Shown here: piece after piece, positions 25,334-34,405 of the stretch
Layout: every line of letters starts with the position of its first letter
Numbering within the stretch: the first letter of the stretch is position 1
Assembly (NCBI RefSeq): GCF_030410395.1
Contig: NZ_JAUHHF010000003.1
Location: 186,001 to 250,000, forward strand
Length of the DNA: 64,000 bases
Source: Zwartia panacis
GTDB taxonomy: Bacteria; Pseudomonadota; Gammaproteobacteria; Burkholderiales; Burkholderiaceae_B
Reading direction: 5' to 3'
Notes under the pieces: model-generated
The model's database searches: none
Told to the model about the DNA's origin: nothing
The model's input: the letters and a program-made list of their open reading frames with translations, nothing else
Position numbers and translations under genes: made by a program

Positions 25334-26224
25334 TCAGCTTGTTTTCGACTTGCGAGGATCGAGCACGTCACGGAAACCGTCACCCATCAGGTTGACAGCC
25401 AGCACGGTGAGCGACAAGAAAACCGCTGGGAAAAAGATGATGTAAGGCAAGATCTGGAAAAGTGTCCGACCGTCAGCCATGATGTTGCCCCAGGAGGGGA
25501 TGATTGGTGGCACACCCGCGCCGATAAACGACAAGATCGATTCAGTAATCATGGCCGAGGCACAGATGTACGTCGCCTGAACAGTCAGGGGCGCCAGAGT
25601 GTTGGGCAAAATGTGGCGCCAGATCAGCATTGGCATGCGGCAACCGCAAGAAATCGCGGCATCGACATAGGCTTGCTCTCTGAGCGACAGCACCACGCCT
25701 CGCACCAGACGTGACACACGCGGAATCTCGGCGATCGTAATCGCGATCACCACGTTTTCCACACTTGCGCGGGTCAATGCCATCAGGGCAATTGCCAACA
25801 GGATTGGAGGAATCGACATCAGACCGTCCATCACACGCATGATGATGGCATCCGCGCGACGGAAAGTACCTGAGATCAAACCAATCACCAGTCCGAACAC
25901 CGAAGCCAAAAAGGCCACGGCGAAACCAATGGTCAGAGATACCCGGGCGCCATACATCACGCGCGAGTAAATGTCTCGTCCGAAAGCATCGGTACCAAAC
26001 CAGTGTTTTGCGGAAGGTTCGAGGTTGCGATTGCGGGGGGCCAACTCAGTCGGATCGACCGTGCCGAGCCACGGCGCGAACACTGCGATGAACAGCATCA
26101 CAAGCAACAAGCCTGCGCCAAAAGTAATCGTCGGATTATTCAGCAGGAAACCAAAGAAGCCCTTACGCTGGCGTCGGGGTTTCAGCAAATCCGGTAAAGC
26201 GGGAGCAGCAGCAAATTGAGTCAT
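25334..26224 (-). CDS. Dipeptide-type ABC importer permease (DppC-like)
   Basis: This 296-aa permease has an N-terminal span, then HWFGTDAFGRDIYSRVMYGAR, the DppC/OppC hallmark. The coupling loop REQAYVDAAISCGCRMPMLI and HILPNTLAPL lie near residue 195. Its ATG shares one base with the TGA of the dppB-like gene. Confidence 0.92.
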   Translation of the reverse strand: MTQFAAAPALPDLLKPRRQRKGFFGFLLNNPTITFGAGLLLVMLFIAVFAPWLGTVDPTELAPRNRNLEPSAKHWFGTDAFGRDIYSRVMYGARVSLTIGFAVAFLASVFGLVIGLISGTFRRADAIIMRVMDGLMSIPPILLAIALMALTRASVENVVIAITIAEIPRVSRLVRGVVLSLREQAYVDAAISCGCRMPMLIWRHILPNTLAPLTVQATYICASAMITESILSFIGAGVPPIIPSWGNIMADGRTLFQILPYIIFFPAVFLSLTVLAVNLMGDGFRDVLDPRKSKTS

Positions 26225-27165
26225 CAGTAACGAATCCTGGGATCAACGATTGTGTAGATCACGTCAACCGCAAGGTTGACCAACACGTAAACAAAGCTGA
26301 ACACGACAACGAGTCCCTGAATCAGCGGATAGTCGCGGCGCACAATCGCATCGATAGTCAAACGTCCCAAACCGGGAATCGCAAATACACTTTCAGTCAC
26401 CACAGCACCGCCGATCAGCAAAGCAATACCGATACCGATCACGGTCACCACAGGGACCGCCGCGTTCTTCAGCGCATGAACAAACAAAATACCAGGCTGA
26501 CTCATGCCCTTGGCTTTGGCTGTGCGAATGTAATCCTGGGACAATACCTCGAGCATCGTGGCGCGTGTGATGCGCGCAATCAGCGCGATGTACACGAAAC
26601 CCAAAGCGACCGCCGGCAACACCAAGTGCTCGAACCAAACGCCAAAGCCCTTGGTGTACGAAACATAGCCTTGCACCGGAAACCAATCAAGCTCGAGAGA
26701 GAAGAAAAAGCTCAAGAGATAACCGACAACAAACACCGGAACAGAAAATCCGATCACAGAGATCGCCATGACACTACGATCGATCCAGGTACCAACCTTC
26801 CAGGCAGCCAAGACACCAATCGGCACAGCGATACCCACGGCGAGGACCAGCGTCAACACCATCAATGACAATGTCGGCTCGATGCGTTGACCAATCAACT
26901 CACTCACAGGGATGTTTGTGAACATCGAGACACCGAGGTCTCCGCGCAAGAGATTAAAAAACCATTCGGAGAAGCGAACAAGAAAAGGTCTGTCCAGACC
27001 CAGGCTCGCTCTGATTTTTTCTACGTCAGCCGGGCTGGCTTGATCGCCGGCAATCACGACCGCCGGGTCGCCCGGAGCGATGTAAAGCAGGCTGAACACA
27101 AACAGGGCCACTATTAGCATGACCGGAATGGTCGCTAATACCCTGCGAACAATATAACTAAACAT
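26224..27165 (-). CDS. Dipeptide-type ABC importer permease (DppB-like)
   Basis: This 313-aa permease has N-terminal MFSYIVRRVLATIPVMLIV, IAPGDPA, and the DppB stretch LGLDRPFLVRFSEWFFNLLRGDLGVS in two parts (LGLDRP and LRGDLG). The coupling loop is VLSQDYIRTAKAKGMSQPGI. It is transcribed with the binding protein upstream and the dppC-like gene downstream. Confidence 0.92.
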   Translation of the reverse strand: MFSYIVRRVLATIPVMLIVALFVFSLLYIAPGDPAVVIAGDQASPADVEKIRASLGLDRPFLVRFSEWFFNLLRGDLGVSMFTNIPVSELIGQRIEPTLSLMVLTLVLAVGIAVPIGVLAAWKVGTWIDRSVMAISVIGFSVPVFVVGYLLSFFFSLELDWFPVQGYVSYTKGFGVWFEHLVLPAVALGFVYIALIARITRATMLEVLSQDYIRTAKAKGMSQPGILFVHALKNAAVPVVTVIGIGIALLIGGAVVTESVFAIPGLGRLTIDAIVRRDYPLIQGLVVVFSFVYVLVNLAVDVIYTIVDPRIRY

Positions 27166-27223
27166 GGTGATGGAGTTTCCGTGCTACTAGGTTGAATCCG
27201 ATACTACAACAGCTCAGTCAGAT

Positions 27224-27253
27224 CGGAGCGCACACATGAATGCATGCGCTCCG
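27224..27253 (-). promoter_or_regulatory. Intercistronic hairpin after the dipeptide-binding-protein gene
   Basis: CGGAGCGCA (27224-27232) and TGCGCTCCG (27245-27253) form a perfect 9-bp stem with a 12-base loop. It lies between the binding-protein gene and the dppB-like gene. There is no U run, so it more likely protects or partly attenuates the message, giving more receptor than permease, as is common in such operons. Confidence 0.45.
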
Positions 27254-27276
27254 GCTCTGAACGACTCAAACCAGCA

Positions 27277-28878
27277 TTAGGTTTTCTTTACACCGTTGAA
27301 CCAAGGCAATGGGCCACCGACAATGCCGGTGACGTTCTTGCGCCAAGCTTGATAGGTATAGAAGAAGCCTGTCGGAATGTAAACGACCTCGTCCATCGCA
27401 GCCTTGTTGATTTTCGCAAAGGCAGCTTTTTCTGCGTCAAGCGTCGAGGCATCAAACCATTCGTCGATATTTTTCTCGACAGCAGGCACGTTCGGCCATC
27501 CAAACCATGCTTTCTCACCGTTCGCACGCACGCCGATGTTACCAGCGATCGTGGCGCAGTCAGCGCCTGCGTGCCAGGTGTGGAACATATTCCAACCGCC
27601 TTTACCTGGCTCGTTTTTCGATGCGCGACGCTGACCCACCGTACCCCAGTCAGTGGCGACGAAATCGACGTTCATGCCCAAGCGCTTGAGCAAGTCGGCG
27701 GTGATTTCGCCCTGGGCTTTGGTCACGGCATTGTCTTGAGCAACCAGACATGTGACGGGCTCGCCTTTGTAGCCAGATTCGGCCAACATCTTTTTAGCCA
27801 GCTCCATATTGGGGCCGTTCTTGAGGACTTCTCCACCATTTTCTGTATAGAGTGATGTGCCGGGGGTAAAGAAGCTTGCGGAATTTTTCCAAAGCTTGGT
27901 GTCAGAACCGACCACCGCGCGCATGTAATCCTCTTGACTCACCGCCATTTGAACTGCACGACGGACCTTTGGATTATCGAAAGGCGCGAAAAGGTGGTTC
28001 ATACGGAAGGAGCCAATATTACCCAGCGGATCGGCAATATCGAGGGCGATGTTGCGGTTACGACGCAGCAACGGCACCAGATCTGGCAGAGGTGTTTCCC
28101 ACCAATCCACTTCGCCACTCTGCAAGGCAGCCGACGCTGTCGCGGGGTCGGGCATGATGATCCATTCGATACGATCGAAATTGATCTGTTTGCCGCCAGC
28201 CATCCAGTTGCCTGGTTCTTTACGTGAGTTGTAACCATCGAAACGCTCGAACACAGCCAAGGCGCCTGGCTTGAACTCTTTGCGCGAAAACTTCATTGGA
28301 CCCGAGCCGATGTAATCATCGATCTGCTTGAATGGGTCGGTCTTGGCAAAACGCTCAGGCATGATGAAGCAAATCGGCGTGCCAACTTTGCCCAAAGCCA
28401 ACAGCATCTTTGGAAAGGGTTTGCCAAGAATCCACTTGAATGTCGAATCATTCACCACGGACAATTCTTTCTGAACGGCGCGAATCATCAAGCCCATTGG
28501 ATCGCGTTGGGACCAACGGTTGATACTGGCCACTGCGTCGATGGCGCGGACAGGCTCGCCATCATGGAATTTCATGCCGGGACGCAGCTTGAACGTCCAG
28601 GTCAATCCATCGCTGGAGACCTCTTCGCTCTCGATCATCTGGCGCTGCGGAACCAGCTTGTCATCCATGCCATACAAAGTGTCCCACACCAGCTGGGCGC
28701 CGTTACGCACCACGTACTGTGTGCCCCAAATTGGGTCAAAGTTCGCCAAGTTGGACTGTGGCACGAACTTCAGCACCCGCGAGGATGACTGAGAAAACGC
28801 AGGTGCGCCAATCATGCCAGTCGCTGCCAAACCCAAGCCAGCTGCGCCCTTCAGTAAATCACGTCGATTTAGATTCAT
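27277..28878 (-). CDS. Dipeptide-type ABC importer binding protein, Tat signal
   Basis: This 533-aa family 5 periplasmic receptor starts MNLNRRDLLKGAAGLGLAAT, a twin-arginine signal, so it is probably exported folded by the Tat system. The start has GGAG six bases upstream. The mature part includes the family 5 signature region ERFDGYNSRKEPGNWMAGG. DppA/OppA relatives bind peptides or amides. The deacylase genes next door suggest D-containing or N-acylated peptides, by inference. It heads the operon with dppB, C, D and F-like genes and the SDR gene. Confidence 0.9.
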   Translation of the reverse strand: MNLNRRDLLKGAAGLGLAATGMIGAPAFSQSSSRVLKFVPQSNLANFDPIWGTQYVVRNGAQLVWDTLYGMDDKLVPQRQMIESEEVSSDGLTWTFKLRPGMKFHDGEPVRAIDAVASINRWSQRDPMGLMIRAVQKELSVVNDSTFKWILGKPFPKMLLALGKVGTPICFIMPERFAKTDPFKQIDDYIGSGPMKFSRKEFKPGALAVFERFDGYNSRKEPGNWMAGGKQINFDRIEWIIMPDPATASAALQSGEVDWWETPLPDLVPLLRRNRNIALDIADPLGNIGSFRMNHLFAPFDNPKVRRAVQMAVSQEDYMRAVVGSDTKLWKNSASFFTPGTSLYTENGGEVLKNGPNMELAKKMLAESGYKGEPVTCLVAQDNAVTKAQGEITADLLKRLGMNVDFVATDWGTVGQRRASKNEPGKGGWNMFHTWHAGADCATIAGNIGVRANGEKAWFGWPNVPAVEKNIDEWFDASTLDAEKAAFAKINKAAMDEVVYIPTGFFYTYQAWRKNVTGIVGGPLPWFNGVKKT

Positions 28879-29019
28879 ATAAGACTCCAGATAAATAGAA
28901 ACGTGCAATATCTCTGAAAGCAATTACCGTGCCACTTAAAGTAATTGGCTTTAGACCAACTTTTAGAACAATGAAAAAGAATTCGTACCCACAAAGAACT
29001 TAATGAATAACTCCCGAAC

Positions 29020-29038
29020 TTGTACCATAATGGTGCAA
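29020..29038. promoter_or_regulatory. Operator-like palindrome before D-aminoacylase
   Basis: TTGTACCATAATGGTGCAA is an odd-centred palindrome, matched at 8 of 9 arm positions. It lies between the divergent receptor and D-aminoacylase genes, 25 bases before the latter's ATG. It looks like a repressor site; no regulator gene is adjacent. Confidence 0.45.
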
Positions 29039-29062
29039 CTTACAACACTCAAGTTATCCCTC

Positions 29063-30499
29063 ATGAAATGTGATCTCCTCCTGAAGAACGGCGTCGTCAT
29101 TGATGGTACGGGTAATCCCCGATATCGTGCGGATGTGGCAATTAGCAACGGCAAGATCACCGCGGTCGGTCCGAACCTCCAGGTTGAGGCCTCGACAACG
29201 GTCGACGTGGATGGTCAGACAATTTCACCAGGTTTCATCGATGTGCATACGCACGACGATCGTTTGGTGCTGGCCGACCCCTCCATGCAACCCAAGGTCA
29301 GTCAAGGTGCGACCACCGTCGTCACCGGTAACTGCGGGATCAGTCTTGCACCACTTGGACGCACCAATCCGGTGCCTCCCCTGAATCTGGTGGCGGATGA
29401 GTCCGAGCAACGTTACGGCACATTCAAGGAATATTTCGAGGCACTGGAAAAAACACCTTCTTCCATTAATGTCGCCTCCTTGGCTGGACACACGACGCTG
29501 CGTGCCGTCACGATGCAGGATCTGAATCGTCCGGCCAACGATGCCGAAATCGCAAAAATGCAAGAACTGGTGCAAGAGGCTCTTGATGCAGGTGTGGTCG
29601 GGGTCTCTACCGGGCTTTACTACGCCCCTGCTCAGGCCGCTACTGCGCAAGAAATCCAGGCGGTGTTTGAACCATTGCGCGGCACCAACGCCCTGATCGC
29701 CTCGCATATCCGCAACGAGGCTGAGCACGTTCTTGAGTCCATGACCGAGGCGATGTCGATTGCCAACGCACTCGGTGTGCGACAGGTGATCTCGCACCAC
29801 AAGGTCAACGGACGTGCCAACCACGGCCGCTCGACGGAAACACTGGCGCTCATCGACAAAGCCCTTGCGAACAGCGATGTCTGCATGGATTGCTACCCTT
29901 ATGTCGCGTCATCCACTGTGCTGCGCCAGGATGCGGTCGAACAAGCCGCGCGCACGCTGATCGCTTGGTCAAAGGCCAAGCCTGAAACGGCCGGCCGTTA
30001 TGTCGACGAACTGCTCAAAGAACAAAGCCTGGGACTGACCGAGTTTCTGGCGACGCTTCAGCCTGCCGGTGCGATTTATTTTTCCATGGACGAAGGTGAT
30101 GTTGAACGCATCATGGCGCATCCTGAGACCATGATCGGCTCGGATGGCTTGCCGCACGACACTTTCCCGCATCCACGCCTGTGGGGCGCTTTTCCGCGTG
30201 TGCTGGGACACTACACCCGTGATCGCAAGATTTTTTCCCTGGAAACAGCGATCTACAAAATGACAGGCATGCCCGCCGCGAAATTCGGTCTCAAAGACCG
30301 TGGCGTCATTGCCCCGGGCTATGCCGCAGATCTGGTGGTGTTCGACCCCCAAGAGGTGCGCGACTTGGCGACCTTTGCCGACCCCAAGCGCCCTGCTGCC
30401 GGCATCCAGCGCGTCTACGTCAATGGCGTGGCGAGCTGGAGAAATGGCGCTTCGACGGGTGCTCGCGCGGGTCAGGTTTTGCGCAGAGCTGCTGCGTAA
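29063..30499 (+). CDS. N-acyl-D-amino-acid deacylase (D-aminoacylase)
   Basis: This 478-aa amidohydrolase releases D-amino acids from N-acyl derivatives. The metal site is visible: DVHTHDDR near residue 66, the bridging Cys in VTGNCGIS, HIRNEAEHVLES, ISHHKVNGRANHGRS, and the substrate Asp in MIGSDGLPHDTFPHPRLWG. These match structurally known D-aminoacylases. The ATG of MKCDLLLKNG was chosen, since an upstream reading starts inside the palindrome. It is divergent from the dipeptide importer operon, suggesting import then deacylation of the same compounds. Confidence 0.92.
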   Translation: MKCDLLLKNGVVIDGTGNPRYRADVAISNGKITAVGPNLQVEASTTVDVDGQTISPGFIDVHTHDDRLVLADPSMQPKVSQGATTVVTGNCGISLAPLGRTNPVPPLNLVADESEQRYGTFKEYFEALEKTPSSINVASLAGHTTLRAVTMQDLNRPANDAEIAKMQELVQEALDAGVVGVSTGLYYAPAQAATAQEIQAVFEPLRGTNALIASHIRNEAEHVLESMTEAMSIANALGVRQVISHHKVNGRANHGRSTETLALIDKALANSDVCMDCYPYVASSTVLRQDAVEQAARTLIAWSKAKPETAGRYVDELLKEQSLGLTEFLATLQPAGAIYFSMDEGDVERIMAHPETMIGSDGLPHDTFPHPRLWGAFPRVLGHYTRDRKIFSLETAIYKMTGMPAAKFGLKDRGVIAPGYAADLVVFDPQEVRDLATFADPKRPAAGIQRVYVNGVASWRNGASTGARAGQVLRRAAA

Positions 30500-30503
30500 A
30501 AAA

Positions 30504-30534
30504 AAACCGTGTTCAGTCTGACTGAACACGGTTT
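30504..30534. terminator. Bidirectional terminator between D-aminoacylase and ArgE-like gene
   Basis: A 13-bp perfect stem (AAACCGTGTTCAG with CTGAACACGGTTT) surrounds the loop TCTGA. On the minus strand it is followed by a long U run, giving a strong terminator for the ArgE-like gene. In the plus direction only UUU follows. Confidence 0.85.
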
Positions 30535-30560
30535 GAAAGACGCGACTCTGAGATCTCTTA

Positions 30561-31742
30561 TCAGGCCAGCAAAATTTCCTGGGTCATGCGTTCGCGCAAG
30601 CGATCCATAAAGCCCAGACATTCCTCAAGCTGGCTGATCTCGATAAACTCGTTGGGTTTGTGGGCCACTGCGATGTCACCAGGTCCCACGACAACGCAAG
30701 GCACCCCTGCGCGGCTGAGCCAACCTGCATCCGTCGCGAAAGACACGCGCCCCAACATGTTGTTGCGCGCGAGACTCGTGCCCAGATAGGTGATCGGCGC
30801 GTTCTCGTCAGTTGCCAGAGGTGCCGAGTTAGAAATGGTTTCAAAAGAAATATCGGCCTCTGCCGAGATCTTGCGCATCTCGGCTTTCAGCGACTCGGCA
30901 TACTCCTGAACCTGACGAATCAGCTCGTCAGAGTTGCCTTGGGGTAAGGTGCGGCAATCAAAAATAAACTCACAGTCCTTGGCCACAATGTTGGGCGCCG
31001 TTCCACCGTGAATCACGCCAGTCTGCATGGTGCTATGTGGCGTTTTAAACATCGGATCAAAAGGCCCTTCCTTTTGAATCTGCACGGCCATATTGCGGAT
31101 TTTATCGATCAGACGGGCTGCATATTCGATCGCACTCACCGCCTCAGGCGCCATCGAAGAATGCGCCTCGAGACCGCGTACGCGACAACGCGTCACCCGC
31201 ATCCCCTTGTGCCCAGTCATCACCTGCATACGGGTAGGTTCACCCACAAAGCACCCCGCAGGATGGATGCCAGCCTGCGCGAGATCCTTGATGAGCGTCT
31301 GGACTCCGATGCAACCCACCTCTTCGTCATAGGTCAAGCCAATATTGAGTGGCTGCTTGAGATTGCTGTTCATGAATGCGGGCAGCATGGCCAGCGAAGC
31401 CGCGATGTAGCCTTTCATGTCGACCGCGCCGCGGCCGTAGATCTTGCCGTCGGCAATGTGGGCTTTGAAGGGATTGGTATCCCAAGCCTGACCGTCCACG
31501 GGCACGACGTCAGTGTGGCCGCACAACACGATACCGCGCCCCTTGGGATCGCCAAGTGTTGCGAACAGGTTGGCTTTGCGCTTGTCAGCATCATAGGACA
31601 GACGCACAGCCAGACCTAGGGACTGTAAATGATCTCGGACGTACTCAATCAAACCGAGATTGGACTCGCGGCTGGTGGTGTCAAAACCCACGAGTGTCTC
31701 AAGGAGGCTAATCGTTTTCTGGACGGTCGGTGAATAAGTCAT
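30561..31742 (-). CDS. ArgE/DapE-family deacetylase (M20), acetylornithine deacetylase-like
   Basis: This 393-aa di-zinc peptidase-family enzyme has the first metal motif LCGHTDVVPVDG, then YGRGAVDMKG, the catalytic Glu pair in TYDEEVGCIG, and a C-terminal His in GDIAVAHKPNEFI. The closest match by motif is acetylornithine deacetylase. Next to a diaminopropionate ammonia-lyase gene it also resembles YgeY, an M20 enzyme of unknown substrate. The ATG of MTYSPTVQ was chosen. It is divergent from the lyase gene. Confidence 0.85.
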   Translation of the reverse strand: MTYSPTVQKTISLLETLVGFDTTSRESNLGLIEYVRDHLQSLGLAVRLSYDADKRKANLFATLGDPKGRGIVLCGHTDVVPVDGQAWDTNPFKAHIADGKIYGRGAVDMKGYIAASLAMLPAFMNSNLKQPLNIGLTYDEEVGCIGVQTLIKDLAQAGIHPAGCFVGEPTRMQVMTGHKGMRVTRCRVRGLEAHSSMAPEAVSAIEYAARLIDKIRNMAVQIQKEGPFDPMFKTPHSTMQTGVIHGGTAPNIVAKDCEFIFDCRTLPQGNSDELIRQVQEYAESLKAEMRKISAEADISFETISNSAPLATDENAPITYLGTSLARNNMLGRVSFATDAGWLSRAGVPCVVVGPGDIAVAHKPNEFIEISQLEECLGFMDRLRERMTQEILLA

Positions 31743-31915
31743 AGGTTGCTCGGTTGGGATGCCAAATGGCCAAAGGGCGAATGTTTTCGCCAACAAAGGT
31801 TTTTTTATACCATTGTCTGAGTGCGATTCGTCATACTGCTCTGCACAATTAAAAAAAAGGTTCCAGATCGTCTATCCTAGAAAAAATCAATTAATCACTT
31901 TTGGATAAGTTCACA

Positions 31916-33148
31916 ATGAATGCCCAGATTTTGAAAGGCGATGGAGTCGCGCTCTACACTAACCCTGTTGCAAGCGCTGCCGATGACGATTATGGGCAAT
32001 TCAGAGCGACCATTTTGCACAAGCTGGGCTTTGATGCCGCCGAAAAAGAAATCTCCGGCTGGCCAGGATATTCCAGCACGACTTTGCACGCCTTGCCACA
32101 TCTGGCCAATAAACTCGGTATCGCCGAGCTGTATTACAAAGACGAAAGCACACGCTTTGGTCTCAAAAGTTTTAAGGCACTTGGCGGAGCCTATGCCGTC
32201 TTTCGCCTGATCCAGAAAAATATCGCCGCCCAACATCACGGCCATCTCGCCTCGCCTGAGGAAATCCTGTCTGGCAAATATGCCGACATCATTTCCAAGA
32301 TGACCGTCACCTGCGCGACTGACGGCAATCACGGCCGCTCGGTGGCCTGGGGCGCTCAACTATTTGGATGTCGCTGTGTGATCTACATACACGCCACCGT
32401 GAGCGAAGGCCGTCGTGCCGCGATCGCGTTTTATGGCGCGGAGGTCATTCGCGTGCAGGGTAATTATGACGACTCCGTGCACCATGCCGCTGAACAAGCG
32501 GCAGAGCATGGCTGGACCGTGGTCTCAGATACGACGTATGAAGGCTACCGTGACATTCCGATTGACGTGATGCATGGCTACGGTGTGATGTCCCGAGAAA
32601 TCGTGAACGAACTGCGCGACCACCCACCTACGCACGTCTTGGTTCAGGCTGGTGTGGGTGCGCTCGCAGCATCGGTCTGCGCAACCTTCTGGCAGGCCTG
32701 GGGTGCTAAACGTCCACAATTTGTCATCATCGAACCGGAACGTGCGGATTGTTTCTTTCAAAGCGGTCAGGTCGGTCATCCCGTCGTCGTCACGGGCGAT
32801 CTGGATACCGTCATGGCCGGTTTGGCCTGCGGCGAGGTATCGCCTGTCGCCTGGGATATATTGAAAAACGGCATTAACTGCTACGCCACCATCGCAGACA
32901 AGTATGCACTCGAAGGCATGCGTGTCTTTGCCAACCCCATTGCCGATGATCCAAAAATCGTCTCCGGCGAAACAGGCAGCACAGGTCTGGGCTTGTTAAT
33001 GGCAGCCCAAGGCAACTCGACTCTTTGGAAAACACTTGGCCTGGATTCAAACTCTCGGGTGTTGTTGATTGGCAGCGAAGGTGATACTGATCCGACGATT
33101 TACAAAGAAGTGGTGGGCAAGACAGCGCAAGAAGTATTAGCTCAATAG
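31916..33148 (+). CDS. Diaminopropionate ammonia-lyase-like PLP enzyme
   Basis: This 410-aa fold-type II PLP enzyme is like DpaL/YgeX. The Schiff-base lysine lies in RFGLKSFKALGG (K87 by alignment with the family). DGNHGRSVAWGA binds the cofactor, and GSTGLGLL sits near the phosphate loop. DpaL degrades D- and L-2,3-diaminopropionate to pyruvate and ammonia. The next genes are two N-carbamoylases spaced 12 bases and a 4-base overlap apart. The start at MNAQIL has only a weak ribosome site. Activity on D-Ser or a similar beta-substituted amino acid is possible. Confidence 0.85.
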   Translation: MNAQILKGDGVALYTNPVASAADDDYGQFRATILHKLGFDAAEKEISGWPGYSSTTLHALPHLANKLGIAELYYKDESTRFGLKSFKALGGAYAVFRLIQKNIAAQHHGHLASPEEILSGKYADIISKMTVTCATDGNHGRSVAWGAQLFGCRCVIYIHATVSEGRRAAIAFYGAEVIRVQGNYDDSVHHAAEQAAEHGWTVVSDTTYEGYRDIPIDVMHGYGVMSREIVNELRDHPPTHVLVQAGVGALAASVCATFWQAWGAKRPQFVIIEPERADCFFQSGQVGHPVVVTGDLDTVMAGLACGEVSPVAWDILKNGINCYATIADKYALEGMRVFANPIADDPKIVSGETGSTGLGLLMAAQGNSTLWKTLGLDSNSRVLLIGSEGDTDPTIYKEVVGKTAQEVLAQ

Positions 33149-33160
33149 CGGGCGACCATC

Positions 33161-34405
33161 ATGCAGACCATGAACATTAACGGCCCTCGCCTGCTCGCTC
33201 AGCTTCAGACACTGGCGGCGATCGGACGCACTGAAACCAATGCCTGTTGTCGTCTGGCGCTGACCGATGAAGACAAACAAGGCAGGGATCTCGTCGTAGG
33301 ATGGATGAAAGATCTCGGGATGTCGATTTCTGTCGACCCTATCGGTAATATTTTTGGCGTGCGTCCTGGCTCACAACCAGAGCTCGCGCCCGTTATGACC
33401 GGTTCGCACATCGATACGGTGCGCACTGGTGGCGCCTACGATGGCAACTACGGCGTACTGGCAGGACTGGAGGTGGTCGCGACCTTGAACGATGCCAGGC
33501 AGAACACTGAACGATCGATCGTCGTCGGCATCTTCACGAATGAAGAAGGTGCACGCTTCGCTCCGGACATGCTGGGCTCACTGGTATACGTGGGTGGCAT
33601 GCCGCTAGATGAAGCATTGGCCATCAAAGCGATTGACGGCGCTGTTTTGGGCGAAGAGCTCAAACGCATTGGCTATCAAGGTACTGCAGCGCTTGGTGTG
33701 CATCAGCCTCATGCGTTTGTCGAGCTGCATATCGAACAAGGTCCTTTGCTCGACGCGGATGGTATCAAAATCGGCGCAGTTGAAAATCTACAAGGCATCT
33801 CCTGGCAAGAGCTCACCATCGTGGGCCAGTCCAACCACGCCGGCACCACACCCATGCGCTTGCGACACGATGCAGGCTACGCCGCGAGTGCCATCTCGAC
33901 CTTTGTGCGTGACCTCACACGCAAAATGGGTGGGAATCAAGTGGGAACTGTCGGCCATGTCGTGCTGACACCCAACCTGATCAACGTGATCGCGGCACGT
34001 GCAACGATCACGGTCGATCTGCGCAACACGGATGAACAACTGCTGCAACAAGCCGAACAAGCCCTGAATGAGTTTCTGAAATCACTCTCTGAGTCAGAGG
34101 GCGTCACCATCACGTCAAGACGCCTTGCGCGTTTCGAGCCCGTGGTGTTTGATGCCGCGCTGACAGACCGCATCGCACATCACGCCGAGGCTCTGGGCCT
34201 CTCGCACCAGCGCATGACCTCTGGCGCCGGACATGATGCGCAGATGATGGCCCGTATTTGTCCAACTTCCATGATTTTTGTCCCGAGTGTGGGTGGCATC
34301 AGCCATAACCCGGCCGAACACACGGAACCTGACGATCTCATCGCAGGCGCGAATGTTTTGTTCGCCACTCTGACCGAACTTGCTAACCAGGAGTCCAATC
34401 CATGA
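33161..34405 (+). CDS. N-carbamoyl-L-amino acid hydrolase / allantoate amidohydrolase-type M20 amidase
   Basis: This 414-aa hydrolase has the HyuC/AllC layout. Metal ligands are MTGSHIDTV (H83), GAYDGNYGV (D94) and FTNEEGARF (E128/E129), then AFVELHIEQG and SGAGHDAQMM. It has the dimer domain SNHAGTTPMRLRHDA. These enzymes remove the N-carbamoyl group from L-amino acids, ureidopropionate or allantoate. It overlaps the D-carbamoylase gene by four bases, so the two stereochemically complementary enzymes are made together. Exact substrate unknown. Confidence 0.87.
   Translation: MQTMNINGPRLLAQLQTLAAIGRTETNACCRLALTDEDKQGRDLVVGWMKDLGMSISVDPIGNIFGVRPGSQPELAPVMTGSHIDTVRTGGAYDGNYGVLAGLEVVATLNDARQNTERSIVVGIFTNEEGARFAPDMLGSLVYVGGMPLDEALAIKAIDGAVLGEELKRIGYQGTAALGVHQPHAFVELHIEQGPLLDADGIKIGAVENLQGISWQELTIVGQSNHAGTTPMRLRHDAGYAASAISTFVRDLTRKMGGNQVGTVGHVVLTPNLINVIAARATITVDLRNTDEQLLQQAEQALNEFLKSLSESEGVTITSRRLARFEPVVFDAALTDRIAHHAEALGLSHQRMTSGAGHDAQMMARICPTSMIFVPSVGGISHNPAEHTEPDDLIAGANVLFATLTELANQESNP

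Noticed and set aside
29225-29824. Minus-strand 199-codon frame
   Set aside because: Antisense shadow of the D-aminoacylase gene, with no ribosome site or known motif.
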